A stretch of DNA of 64,000 bases from Bradyrhizobium zhengyangense (GTDB taxonomy: Bacteria; Pseudomonadota; Alphaproteobacteria; Rhizobiales; Xanthobacteraceae): NCBI RefSeq assembly GCF_022012435.1, contig NZ_JAKLUA010000005.1, positions 310,001-374,000 on the forward strand, read 5' to 3'. The notes beneath the pieces were generated by a model. It saw nothing but the letters and a program-made list of their open reading frames with translations. It made no database searches and was not told the origin of the DNA. Position 1 is the stretch's first letter. Each line of letters begins with the position of its first letter. This document shows positions 8,511 to 17,287 of the stretch, piece after piece. The position numbers were made by a program, and so were the translations under genes.

Positions 8511-9253
8511 TGTCGGCCGATCGCGAGCGGCGCGAGATCCTGATTGCCACCATTGCCGATCTGCTCGACGGCATCCGACACGTTGCGGTCGGCGCGTCGT
8601 CGCCGATCCCCGCGGCCGGCGCCATGCTGCTGCGCGCCCGCAACGAGCTCTGTGGCAAGCCGCCGGTGCGCATCTCGATTCTGGGATCGCAAGCGCACAA
8701 CTTCTTCACCAATGGCGGGATCGAGCTGTTCGACTGTGCGGCCCAGGGCCGCGTCGATGCCTTCTTCCTGGGCGGTGGCCAGATCGACGGCCAGGGCAAC
8801 ATCAACCTGGTCGGCACCGGAGACTATCCCACAAGCCACGTGCGCTGGCCCGGCTCGTTCGGCTCGGCCTATCTCTATCATCTCATTCCGCGCGTGATCC
8901 TGTTTCGCGAGGAGCATTCCCCGCGGGTTTTCGTGCCCAAGGTCGATTTCGTCAGTGCCCGCGCGATCACACCGGAGGTGCCGCGGCGCGGCGGCCCCTA
9001 CGCACTGCTGACCAACATGGCGCTGTTCGACTTCGACCGCGAGGCGGGCGGCTTCGCACTTCGCTCCGTGCACCCGCCCTTCACCCCGGCCGATATCATG
9101 GAGAACACGGGCTTTGCCTATCGGGAGCCGGAGGTGGTGTGCGAAACGAAGCGGCCGGATGCCGCCACGCTGGCGCTGCTGCGGGGGCGGATTTTCGACG
9201 AGCTGGCCGAAACTTACCCGGCCTTTGCGCGGACCATGATGCGGGCCGCGTGA
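8510..9253 (+). CDS. CoA-transferase, subunit B
   Basis: 247 residues; the ATG shares one base with the stop of subunit A (TGATG), typical of translational coupling. Family signature: ELFDCAAQGRVDAFFLGGGQ followed by IDGQGNINLVGTGDY, shared by glutaconate and IpdB-like beta subunits. Oddity: where family I beta subunits usually have the catalytic glutamate in an E-(N/S/G)-G context, this protein has T67-N-G-G70 (HNFFTNGGIE); E72 is nearby. Either the alignment shifts by a few residues or the nucleophile differs. Assignment to the family is secure; activity is less so. Confidence 0.85.
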   Translation: MSADRERREILIATIADLLDGIRHVAVGASSPIPAAGAMLLRARNELCGKPPVRISILGSQAHNFFTNGGIELFDCAAQGRVDAFFLGGGQIDGQGNINLVGTGDYPTSHVRWPGSFGSAYLYHLIPRVILFREEHSPRVFVPKVDFVSARAITPEVPRRGGPYALLTNMALFDFDREAGGFALRSVHPPFTPADIMENTGFAYREPEVVCETKRPDAATLALLRGRIFDELAETYPAFARTMMRAA

Positions 9254-9478
9254 CACCTCTCCCTCGCCGCCACGAAAAAAACATCGGCCTGGCGACAAGT
9301 GCCTGCTAGAGCGGGTTGGGGCGATCGGGGCGAATCGCCGATGGGTGGCGCGGTGGTATTCCAGACGGGCTTGGTCGAACACTTGGTCGGGCAAACCGGA
9401 TCGCAACCAATTTGCGATTCGATGGTTAGTGGACGGAACTCTCGCCCGTCCATGGCCCCCTGGCACATGAGCCCGACG

Positions 9479-10057
9479 ATGCGCCTGCCCCGACCGGTTC
9501 TGGCTGCAATCCTCGTCTTTCTCGCAAGCCCTTGTTTTGCCGAGTCTTCCACGGCGATTTCGGTGAACAATCCGCCGGCCCAGCGAAATTCGCTTGTCGA
9601 CATGCTGGCGCTGATGTCCGGCCACTGCAAGACGCTGAAGGTCGCCGGTCGTCCCTTTGCCTGCAAGACCGTGGCCTTCGCCCATGACGACAAGGGCCGG
9701 GTCAATTTCGCCGTTGCCGTCGACGACCCCAGTGACGAGAACCACGTCGTGTCGTTTTCCGGCGAGAACGGCAAGCGGGCCGACGACAATTCTTACGAGT
9801 TGCCGATCGACCGCATGCTGCTCAACTCCAAGAGCCGGCCAAGGGTCGACGGCCTTCCGGTACCGGCAGAGCAGACCTCCAGGGGCGTCTGCCGCCAGAC
9901 CGGCAATTTCGCCGCCAGGAAGGTGAACGACGTCACTTGCTCGGCGACCGACAATGAGGGCCGGACATATGAGCTGCTGTTCGTCTCTGACGGTAAGCCG
10001 GTGAGCGTGCGCCGCATCAGGCAGTCGTCGCATTCGATCCAGGACCCGTTCAAGTAG
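9479..10057 (+). CDS. Exported protein of unknown function
   Basis: 192 residues from the ATG at 9479, chosen because it places a normal signal peptide at the N-terminus (MRLPRPVLAAILVFLASPCFAES); upstream in-frame ATGs only add an Arg/Pro-rich leader. The mature part has four cysteines (GHCKTL, FACKTV, GVCRQT, VTCSAT), evenly paired, so two disulfides are likely. No family is recognised. Conserved-looking strands (KGRVNFAVAVDD, RTYELLFVSDG) suggest a small beta-rich periplasmic domain. Single gene, with about 220 bases of apparently empty DNA before it. Confidence 0.7.
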   Translation: MRLPRPVLAAILVFLASPCFAESSTAISVNNPPAQRNSLVDMLALMSGHCKTLKVAGRPFACKTVAFAHDDKGRVNFAVAVDDPSDENHVVSFSGENGKRADDNSYELPIDRMLLNSKSRPRVDGLPVPAEQTSRGVCRQTGNFAARKVNDVTCSATDNEGRTYELLFVSDGKPVSVRRIRQSSHSIQDPFK

Positions 10058-10201
10058 CAGCGGCCCCTCGTCACGCCGCTTGTTCATCGAGCCTCGACAC
10101 GCATCCTGTCGTTGAAACTCCGCTTTAGGCGGGTATGCTTCTTTCGTGCATCCTCAGGAGGAGGCCCGATTGCAACCCGAGGCGGGGCCGAGCGTCCAGC
10201 A

Positions 10202-12055
10202 ATGCGTATCATCACCGGGCTTGCGCGCATTCTCATCGTCCTTCTGTCCGCCTGCCTGTCACGTGAATGCGCCGCCGACGGCCCCCGACAGCGCTCCATC
10301 CTGGTGCTGGAAGAGGCCGATTTCCGCTCGCCGTTCTACTCCGAAATCTTTGACGGCATCCGCGCCGTCGCGAAACAGAACGGCAATATCGACACGGTGA
10401 TCTACGGCGAAAGCCTCGATCTCCCCCGCTTCCCGGGACCGGATTACGAAGAGAGTCTCGTCGACCACCTCAAGACCAAATATGCGCGCCGACCGATCGA
10501 CGTCGTCGTGTCGATCGGCGTCGCGTCGGCAAAGTTTCTCCAGAAGCGGAAGCAGGACATCTGGCCGGCCGCACTCGTCGTGTACGGCCTCGTGCCCGAT
10601 CTGCCGGAGGTGCGCGCGGTGTTCCTGCCCAACACCACCGCCGTTTTTTCAAGAGTGAAGCCGACCCATCTCCTGACCGCAGCGCGCGCCGTCGTTCCCA
10701 ACCTGACCCGTGTCGTCCTTGTCGGCAGCGCCTGGTCGAATCCGCTGGTCTATGGACACTGGAAGCAGGATTTCGCGGCTGCGATGCCCGGTCTCGAGGT
10801 TACCGATCTCTCGGGCACTGTGCTGCGCGAAGTGCGCAAGCAGGTCGCCAACCTGCCCGAAGGCTCCGCGATCCTGACTTCGGCCATGTATTCCGACGGC
10901 GAAGGCACCTACTATTCCCCGGCCGCCGCGCTCACGCGCATTGCCGAAAGCACGAACCGGCCGATCATCATCACATCCGATACGCTGCTCGGAAAGGCGG
11001 GCGTGGGCGGCTTCCTGCTGCTACCCGACATCATCGGACGAGAGGCCGGCGCTGTCGCGATGCGAATTCTCGATGGTGAAGCGCCGGCGAGCATCCCGCC
11101 CTTCAACGGAAACAACGTCAAGCCGATCTTCGACTGGCGAGAGCTCAAACGCTGGAATGTCGACGAATCCAATCTGCCTGCGGGCAGCGAGGTGCGCTTC
11201 CGCGTACCGAGCTTCTGGGAACAGTATTACTGGCACACCATGATCGTCACGGGCGTGCTGCTGACGCAGGCGCTGATGATCACCATTCTGCTGCGCGAGC
11301 GCCGCCTACGTTTCCTAGCGGAAGTCGAGGCACGTCAACGCATGTCGGAGCTCGCCCACATGAACCGCCGCGCCACCGCCGGCGAGATGTCCGCCTCGAT
11401 CGCACACGAGCTGAGCCAGCCGCTTGCCGCGATCCTGCTCAATGCCGAGACGGCCGGGCAGATGCTGCAGGACTCCGCTCCCGACCTCGGCGAAATCAGC
11501 GACATGCTGGAGCACATTCGCCGCGACGATCAACGGGCCAGCGAGGTCATCGGCCGGCTGCGTACGTTTCTGAAGCGAGACCCTACCGAACGGCGCGAGA
11601 TCGACCTCAATGCGACCGTTGATGAGGTGTTTCGCTTTCTCTCCGTGCAAGCGCTGACCCACGATGTCGGGCTCACGACGGAGCCGTCATCGGCCGGCAT
11701 CCGCGTCAAAGCCGACCGGGTCCAGCTCCAGCAGGTCATCCTGAACCTGGTCGTGAACGGCATGGATGCGGTGGCGCATCTTCCGGCAGACCGGCGCCGC
11801 GTCGTCGGTCGAACAAGCCTCGCCGAGGGCAATCATGCCGTCGTCTCCATCGCCGATTCGGGCGACGGCATCCTTGCCGAAAAGGTAACCGAGATCTTCA
11901 AGCCGTTCTTCACGACCAAGGCGCAAGGCATGGGCATCGGTCTGTCGATCGCCCGCACCATCGTCGAGGCGCATGGCGGCCGCATCTGGGCCGAGAATGC
12001 ACCGTCAGGCGGCGCGGTCTTTCACGTCAGCCTGCCACTGGTCGCGTCGGGATAG
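10202..12055 (+). CDS. Sensor histidine kinase with ABC-type substrate-binding sensor domain
   Basis: 617 residues from the ATG at 10202, which begins a signal/anchor sequence (IITGLARILIVLLSACLS). Residues about 30-335 are a periplasmic binding-protein-like domain of the ABC_sub_bind type (VVVSIGVASAKFL, PIIITSDTLLGKAGVGGFLL). One membrane helix follows at about 345-364. The kinase core is a HisKA domain with H402 in SIAHELSQPLAAI and an HATPase domain with N box (LNLVVNGMDAV), G1 (DSGDGI) and G2 (GMGIGLSIARTIVEAHGG). HELSQPL kinases commonly pair with LuxR-type regulators (family knowledge); no regulator gene is adjacent, so the partner is elsewhere. Confidence 0.88.
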   Translation: MRIITGLARILIVLLSACLSRECAADGPRQRSILVLEEADFRSPFYSEIFDGIRAVAKQNGNIDTVIYGESLDLPRFPGPDYEESLVDHLKTKYARRPIDVVVSIGVASAKFLQKRKQDIWPAALVVYGLVPDLPEVRAVFLPNTTAVFSRVKPTHLLTAARAVVPNLTRVVLVGSAWSNPLVYGHWKQDFAAAMPGLEVTDLSGTVLREVRKQVANLPEGSAILTSAMYSDGEGTYYSPAAALTRIAESTNRPIIITSDTLLGKAGVGGFLLLPDIIGREAGAVAMRILDGEAPASIPPFNGNNVKPIFDWRELKRWNVDESNLPAGSEVRFRVPSFWEQYYWHTMIVTGVLLTQALMITILLRERRLRFLAEVEARQRMSELAHMNRRATAGEMSASIAHELSQPLAAILLNAETAGQMLQDSAPDLGEISDMLEHIRRDDQRASEVIGRLRTFLKRDPTERREIDLNATVDEVFRFLSVQALTHDVGLTTEPSSAGIRVKADRVQLQQVILNLVVNGMDAVAHLPADRRRVVGRTSLAEGNHAVVSIADSGDGILAEKVTEIFKPFFTTKAQGMGIGLSIARTIVEAHGGRIWAENAPSGGAVFHVSLPLVASG

Positions 12056-12060
12056 TTCGA

Positions 12061-13620
12061 TCACGCGAACGCCTTCTCCAGCGTCGCGAAGATCACGGCG
12101 AGCGACTTGTCATGGCGGGTCACGGCTGGAATCGGGCGGTCGATCTTCATCAGTTGATAAACCGCCATCTGCGCCGCGCGCACCGAATATTCGACGGTGA
12201 AGACGACATCGTCGGGAATCTCGACGAACTGACTGACGAAAGCGAGGTTCACCGAATTTTTCGGTACCGGCAGCGGCCGGTCGGTCACGTGCCGCGGCAT
12301 GAACATGCTGGTGATGTAGGGCATGCGGCAGGGAATGCAGATCGCGTCCTCGAATATTGCGCGGTCGAAATTCAGATGACCGCAGAGCTCTTTCAGGATG
12401 TCGGCGCCACCGCAATCCGACATCGGCTTGGCGACGAAATTGCCGATGCGATCGGGATGCAGTGCATAGCCCCAGAACACCTGGACGTTCTTGGGCTGAC
12501 CGAGGAAATGGGGCTGATGGTAGAGCACGACCGACATCAGCCAGCTGGAATCCTTGAAGGTCACAAGCCCGCCGGTACCGGCCCTGTTGCCGGAGAAGGC
12601 TCCCATCTGGTCGAAGAAGCGCGGGTCGCGGCAGGTCCCGGTGAAGGACAGCCAATAGGATTCGGGGATCGAGGTGTTGAACGCCGAGGGATTACCGAAT
12701 TCGGGACGTCCTTTGGCGATCGTCTCCCAGAGCGCCCAGCCCTGGCTGTCATTCTTCGTCAGGCATGGCGCGGGCTCGGCCATGGTGCCGAGGCTCGAGG
12801 CATCCGTCATCGAGCCGTTCTGGAAGAACACGAGGTCGCCGTCCTCAAGGCGGACATTGGCGGCGCGGCCATCACGGTCCAGCACGAGCTGGCGCACCCG
12901 CAGCTTCTCGCCATTGGGCTCGAACATCATGTCGGTGACGCGCGTCCCCCGCACGAATTGCACGCCCTGCCGCTTCAGCCAATCCTCGAGCGGCCGCACG
13001 ATCGCGTCATACTGATTGTAGACCGTGCGCTTGACGCCGGCGAGCGTCTCGATGCGCGGGAACTCGTTCATGAAGCGGTGGAGATAGCGCTTCAGCTCGA
13101 CCGCACTGTGCCAGGGCTGGAAGGCAAAGGTGGTCTGCCACATGTACCAGAAATTGGATTCGAAGAATCCCGGCGACAGCCAGTCGGTGATGCGGCTGCT
13201 CCCGAGCGTCGCCTCCGACGCTTCGGTGAGGCGCAACAACTCGAGCCGGTCGCCGGCGGTGAAGCCCATATGCGAGACGTCGATCTTGAAGCGGTTGCGG
13301 TCGACCAGCCGCGCGCGCGAATGCGCCGGGTTCTCCTCGTTGAAGGCGACGGTTTCGTCGCGCACGCTGTGGCCCGGTCGTTCGAGCGAGGGAATGTCCG
13401 ACAGCAGGTCCCAGGTGCATTCGTAATGGTCGGTGGTAAGCATGCGGCCGCCACGCAGCGAATAGGCGCCATTCGGAAGCAGCGCACCGTCGAGGCTGCC
13501 TCCGACCAACGGCTGCGCCTCGTACATCAGGATGTCGCGCCCCGACAAATTCGCGTCGCGAATCAGGAACGCCGCGCCTGCGAGCGATCCGATGCCACCG
13601 CCGATGAAATACGCCTTCAT
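12061..13620 (-). CDS. ohyA: Oleate hydratase
   Basis: 519 residues from the ATG at 13620, which places the FAD loop GGGIGSLAGAAFLIRD at the N-terminus as in the 'myosin-cross-reactive antigen' family. Further family marks: VGGSLDGALLPNGAYSLRGGRML (FAD-binding RGGRE-like segment), WYMWQTTFAFQPWHSAVELKRY, SYWLSFTGTC and the C-terminal FVSQFVEIPDDVVFTVEYSVR. The enzyme adds water to the cis-9 double bond of unsaturated fatty acids to give 10-hydroxy fatty acids, which helps detoxify them. It is tail-to-tail with the sensor kinase, five bases apart. Length fits the shorter proteobacterial members. Confidence 0.9.
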   Translation of the reverse strand: MKAYFIGGGIGSLAGAAFLIRDANLSGRDILMYEAQPLVGGSLDGALLPNGAYSLRGGRMLTTDHYECTWDLLSDIPSLERPGHSVRDETVAFNEENPAHSRARLVDRNRFKIDVSHMGFTAGDRLELLRLTEASEATLGSSRITDWLSPGFFESNFWYMWQTTFAFQPWHSAVELKRYLHRFMNEFPRIETLAGVKRTVYNQYDAIVRPLEDWLKRQGVQFVRGTRVTDMMFEPNGEKLRVRQLVLDRDGRAANVRLEDGDLVFFQNGSMTDASSLGTMAEPAPCLTKNDSQGWALWETIAKGRPEFGNPSAFNTSIPESYWLSFTGTCRDPRFFDQMGAFSGNRAGTGGLVTFKDSSWLMSVVLYHQPHFLGQPKNVQVFWGYALHPDRIGNFVAKPMSDCGGADILKELCGHLNFDRAIFEDAICIPCRMPYITSMFMPRHVTDRPLPVPKNSVNLAFVSQFVEIPDDVVFTVEYSVRAAQMAVYQLMKIDRPIPAVTRHDKSLAVIFATLEKAFA

Positions 13621-13811
13621 GCCTTGCCTCGATTGCAGTCCGATTGATCGGCGCGACATTGCATCCGATAGCGACGAGGAAAGTTGCGCTGGATCAAGCG
13701 CGGCGGAGGGCGCACTTCAAATCGAAGTGAGCGCTCGCACCTTGCGGTCCGCGAGCCGGTCGTGGCATGGAGTCCTCCCGCGACGGCCTCGATTCCCTTT
13801 CGGAGCGCTCC

Positions 13812-14159
13812 ATGACGCGTGACCGCCTGTTTTTGCTGCGCCAGGGGTTCGAAGACCCTGCCCTTCCCGGCCGCCGCTTCTTTTGCTGGCACTGCGCGCT
13901 GATCGAGGGCCTGCTCACCTCGTTTCCGGCACTGGCCGAAAAGCTCGACGTCGAGCGCATCGCGTGGCCGAAGCCTCGGCAGGACGTGATCGCACTGATC
14001 GGTGAAGACAATCAGTGGCTGCCGCTGCTCGTGCTCGCAGACGGGACCACGTCGCCGCATCAGACCGGCAGCCATCAGGGGCGCGCCTTCATCAACGACA
14101 AGGATGCCATCATTGCCGCGCTGTCGGAGCGCCACGGCTTTCCCGAGCCGCACCCGTGA
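13812..14159 (+). CDS. DUF3088 family protein (thioredoxin-like)
   Basis: 115 residues from ATG 13812; a longer in-frame start at 13767 is less likely because the family begins at RDRLFLLRxGFEDP. The family pattern FEDPALPGRRFFCWHCALIEGLL is clear, with C-W-H-C in the position of a thioredoxin-like active site, followed by DVERIAWPKPR and an internal LVLADG strand. It is cytosolic. Function of the family is not established; a redox or glutathione-related role is inferred from the CxxC. Confidence 0.75.
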   Translation: MTRDRLFLLRQGFEDPALPGRRFFCWHCALIEGLLTSFPALAEKLDVERIAWPKPRQDVIALIGEDNQWLPLLVLADGTTSPHQTGSHQGRAFINDKDAIIAALSERHGFPEPHP

Positions 14160-14243
14160 GGCCGTCCCGAAACGAGGGATAATCGGCATTGCCTGAGCTG
14201 GCGAACGCCTCGCATAGTCCGCAAAACTGCGGAATCTGTCGCC

Positions 14244-14819
14244 ATGCCCCATCCCCTCCCCGCTCTCATCGTTGTCGACGTCCAGCGCGCATTCGACGAA
14301 TGGGAGGCCGCGGGCAAGCGGCGCAACAATCCGGATGCGGTGGCGCGCATCGTTGATCTGCTCGCGGCGTTCCGGGCCAGCGGCGCGCCGATCTTCCATA
14401 TCCGCCACGAAGGCACCAAGCCGAACTCGACGTTCCTGCCCTCGCGTTCCGGCTACACCGTCAAGGAGGAAGCGCGCGAGCAGGGCGGCGAGCCCGTGAT
14501 CGTCAAGCGCGTCAACAGCGCCTTTATCGGCACCGACCTCGAGACGCGCCTGCGCGCAGACGACATCTCAACGCTCGTGATCTGCGGTGCCACCACCAAT
14601 CATTGCGTGGAGACGACGACACGCATGGCCGGAAATCTCGACTTCGATGCGCAGCTCGTGCGCGATGCCACCTGGACATTCGATCGCGTCGGCCCCGATG
14701 GCGAGACGCATTCGGCCGAGGACATCCACGCGATGACGCTGTCGAATCTGAACGGCGAATTTGCCCGCATCGTGACCGCAAGCGAAGTGATCGCCTCGCT
14801 CGCAGCGGTGCGACAATAA
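14244..14819 (+). CDS. Isochorismatase-like cysteine hydrolase
   Basis: 191 residues with the catalytic triad of the family: D12 (IVVDVQRAF), K88 (VIVKRVNSAF) and C121 (ATTNHCVETT). The N-terminal strand and GTDLETRLR segment fit nicotinamidase/N-carbamoylsarcosine amidase relatives. It hydrolyses a small amide or carbamoyl compound in the cytosol; substrate unknown. An 84-base gap separates it from the DUF3088 gene on the same strand. Confidence 0.88.
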   Translation: MPHPLPALIVVDVQRAFDEWEAAGKRRNNPDAVARIVDLLAAFRASGAPIFHIRHEGTKPNSTFLPSRSGYTVKEEAREQGGEPVIVKRVNSAFIGTDLETRLRADDISTLVICGATTNHCVETTTRMAGNLDFDAQLVRDATWTFDRVGPDGETHSAEDIHAMTLSNLNGEFARIVTASEVIASLAAVRQ

Positions 14820-14932
14820 ATCTCAGCGCGATTTCGCGGCGGCGATCGCGTGCGTCGTTTCGACGCCCGCTCTCACCGGAACGCGAATAGAGCCCATCTG
14901 TTGTCACTCGATATCTCAACTGGAGTGATGAC

Positions 14933-15238
14933 ATGAAGTATCTCTTTGTCGCGATGGCTATCGGCGCTGCTGCGCTCACCGCGACGGCAGCCAACGCGGC
15001 CGGCAGCGGCAAGGCCAGGTCGAATGCGCAAGTTGGCCGATCGACCGACATCAGCGCGCAGCACAGACATGGCCATCACGGCTATCGCCAACATCATTGG
15101 CGTCCGCATCATCACGGCTATTATCGGCCGCACCATCGCAGCTATGGTTACTATCCCCGCCACCATGGCGGCCCCTACGGCTATTACGGCGGCCGCGGTC
15201 CCGGCGTGACGTTCAGCTATGGCGGCAGTCGCTGGTGA
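14933..15238 (+). CDS. His/Tyr/Gly-rich exported small protein
   Basis: 101 residues. Signal peptide 1-22 (MKYLFVAMAIGAAALTATAANA). The mature part is strikingly biased: between residues 44 and 95 there are about 17 His, 13 Tyr and 13 Gly, in short degenerate repeats such as HRHGHHGYRQHHW and HHHGYYRPHH. Such a chain could bind Ni, Cu or Zn in the periplasm or form a structural surface layer; both are guesses. A purine-rich GGAG lies about nine bases before the ATG, and an intrinsic terminator follows the stop. Confidence 0.75.
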   Translation: MKYLFVAMAIGAAALTATAANAAGSGKARSNAQVGRSTDISAQHRHGHHGYRQHHWRPHHHGYYRPHHRSYGYYPRHHGGPYGYYGGRGPGVTFSYGGSRW

Positions 15239-15245
15239 CACGACA

Positions 15246-15273
15246 GGCCCGCAGAGATGCGGGCCTTCTTTCT
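15246..15273. terminator. Intrinsic terminator between convergent genes
   Basis: GGCCCGC (15246-15252), loop AGAGAT, GCGGGCC (15259-15265), then TTCTTTCT. A seven-base perfect GC stem followed by a T-rich tail serves the plus-strand gene ending at 15238. The element abuts the stop codon of the minus-strand amine oxidase gene. Confidence 0.75.
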
Positions 15274-16544
15274 CAACGCTGCAAAATGATCCCTGCCGTT
15301 TCCAGGCCGCTCGCAAGCGCAGCCTCGACCGTTCCCATGTCGCGACCGCGATAGAGCGCCTCACCGGAAAACAAGATCGAACCATCGGCGCACGCGAGAA
15401 TCTCTTGCGCCGCCCGCGTCCGCGGCGTCGCCCAGGAATAGGCGCCACGGGCAAAGGGATCATTCGCCCAGTTGGCAGCGGCCGCCGCCACGAGGTCCCG
15501 CGCAATCTCCTCGCGCGGGAGGCCGAATATGGCGGCGAGCGAAGCGATGCCGGCATCGATCAGCCCTTGCTGATCGAGATGCGCCAGCCCCGCCGTTCGC
15601 GGACCACCGAACCATCCCGTCAGCACGGGATGCTGATCCGGATGACGCGTCCACCATACGGGAATGGTCTCGTCCGACAGCAGGAAAAGCATGTCGGCAA
15701 GCTCTCCGCGCCGCTCGCGCCACCATGGCCGCTTGAACCGCAGCAGGATCTTGATGACGCCGCCAAAGCCGATGTCGTCTGCAGCTCCCGCCGTCTCGCG
15801 CGCGGCCGCGGGCAGCGCGATCTCGCGCAATAGCGGCAGCGGCACAGTGAGGATTACCCGATCGCAGACTTGCAGCTCACCGCCGGCACAACGGACGATG
15901 ACCTTGTCCCCGTTCTCCTCGATGGCGGTGACCACCGCACCGAGACGAACGACAACGCCGGACTTGCGGCACTCCGCGACAAGAAAATCGATCAGGCCGC
16001 CATAGCCGCCGTCGAGGCGCGCCTGCGTCGCATGTCCGTCATTCATCCATTCGTCGCGCAGCGCCAGCGTCGAGGCGCGCGCGGGGTCGGCCGCATCATA
16101 GCCCTCGACCATGCGTTCGACCGCGTGCCGCAACGGCGCGTGCTGCGGTTCGGCAAAATGCAGGCGCAGGAAATCGGCGACGGTGAGATCGTCGGTCAGA
16201 TCCTTCACGGCCGCATGAAGCTGTGGGTCGTAGGGTTCGCGCGGGTTCTCTCGCGAGAATGTCGTGCCGTCGAAGCTCCATTGCGCGCCGCCGATTCCGC
16301 GCACCGTCAGCGCCGCCTCGCGCGCCAGGCTGCGCGTCACCGGCGCCTCGCCATGGACGAACTCCGCGCCGCCATCGGCTGCATAGCCGAATTCCGCGGC
16401 CGGCAGCGGATGGATACGTCCGCCGCAGCGCTCGCGCGCTTCCAGGATCGTGACCCGTCTTCCCGCGCGCGCGAGCTCGCGGGCCGCCATCAGGCCGGCC
16501 GCGCCCGCGCCGACGATGACGATGTGCTCCGAACTGTCTGGCAT
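15273..16544 (-). CDS. Flavin amine oxidase (monoamine oxidase-like)
   Basis: 423 residues. FAD-binding Rossmann motif at the N-terminus (IVIVGAGAAGLMAARELARAG with the acidic residue in LEARERCGGR), then GGAEFVHG, the usual segment near the flavin, and a C-terminal FAD motif ILFSGEALYRGRDMGTVEAALASG. This is the layout of flavin-containing monoamine and polyamine oxidases. It would oxidise an amine in the cytosol, giving aldehyde, ammonia and H2O2. Substrate unknown; no signal peptide. Four bases separate it from the DHFR-like gene upstream, so the two are likely co-transcribed. Confidence 0.88.
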   Translation of the reverse strand: MPDSSEHIVIVGAGAAGLMAARELARAGRRVTILEARERCGGRIHPLPAAEFGYAADGGAEFVHGEAPVTRSLAREAALTVRGIGGAQWSFDGTTFSRENPREPYDPQLHAAVKDLTDDLTVADFLRLHFAEPQHAPLRHAVERMVEGYDAADPARASTLALRDEWMNDGHATQARLDGGYGGLIDFLVAECRKSGVVVRLGAVVTAIEENGDKVIVRCAGGELQVCDRVILTVPLPLLREIALPAAARETAGAADDIGFGGVIKILLRFKRPWWRERRGELADMLFLLSDETIPVWWTRHPDQHPVLTGWFGGPRTAGLAHLDQQGLIDAGIASLAAIFGLPREEIARDLVAAAAANWANDPFARGAYSWATPRTRAAQEILACADGSILFSGEALYRGRDMGTVEAALASGLETAGIILQR

Positions 16545-16548
16545 GCTG

Positions 16549-17265
16549 CTATTGGCGCGCGGGATCGTTCTGGATCAGATAGCGCAGCAGCAGGACACCG
16601 CCGCCGAGATCCCGCGAGCTCTCCAGCGTCATCGCAGTGATCGGCGCGCGCTTGTCGTGATCCTCCTCGGCAGAATCGAACACGAAAGGCGCGCCCCTGG
16701 CACCATCGATCGCGGGGCTGAGGATCAAATTGAATTCGTCGATCAGGCCGGCGCGCAGGAATGCGCCATTGGCAACACCGCCGCCTTCGACCAGCAGGCG
16801 CTTGACGCCCAGCTCGCGATTGAGGATCTCGACCGTCAAGGCGAGGTCGATCTCGGACTTGCCCGCAAAAATGTAGGACACGCCCTCACCGCGCAGTCCG
16901 GCCAGATGCGAATCCGGCACGCTCTCGGTCAGCACCACGACGATGGGATCGCCGCCGATATCGGAGCGGCCCCAGCCGATCTTGCCGTGCGCATCGAGCA
17001 CGACGCCGTAGGTCTTGATATTGGAGGTCTTGGCATCGCCCCGCGCGAACCAGTTTTCGCGCGGAAATCTTTCGCTCGTCTCGGGATAGGCTTTGCCCTT
17101 GGCGAACTCGGAGCCGGTGACGCGGCCGATCACCCAGGCATCGCCGCCAAGCTGGTCATGGATCTTCTCGAACCAATCGGTGCCGGCGCCCTTCGGACGC
17201 CAGCGGCTGGGATGGGTGCGGCCGTCGAGGCTCGAATGCATCAGGCAGATGACGTAAGGCTTCAT
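16549..17265 (-). CDS. Dihydrofolate reductase-like protein (RibD C-terminal family)
   Basis: 238 residues. N-terminal MKPYVICLMHSSLDGR and VIGRVTGSEF fit the RibD_C/DHFR fold; the NADPH-binding segments follow (GRSDIGGDPIVVVLTESV, and VKRLLVEGGGVANGAFLRAGLIDEF). In riboflavin synthesis this domain reduces the pyrimidinone, but stand-alone members far from rib genes usually have unknown substrates. First gene of a unit that includes the amine oxidase. Confidence 0.85.
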   Translation of the reverse strand: MKPYVICLMHSSLDGRTHPSRWRPKGAGTDWFEKIHDQLGGDAWVIGRVTGSEFAKGKAYPETSERFPRENWFARGDAKTSNIKTYGVVLDAHGKIGWGRSDIGGDPIVVVLTESVPDSHLAGLRGEGVSYIFAGKSEIDLALTVEILNRELGVKRLLVEGGGVANGAFLRAGLIDEFNLILSPAIDGARGAPFVFDSAEEDHDKRAPITAMTLESSRDLGGGVLLLRYLIQNDPARQ

Positions 17266-17287
17266 GCAAGATCTCCGCGCCAGCTTC

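Noticed and set aside
8468..10087. Long open frame of 539 codons on the minus strand
   Set aside because: It is the antisense of the CoA-transferase and exported-protein genes, His/Gly/Arg-rich, with no recognisable motif; third-position G+C bias fits the plus-strand genes.
12112..13647. Long open frame of 511 codons on the plus strand
   Set aside because: Exact antisense of oleate hydratase, whose motifs are unequivocal.
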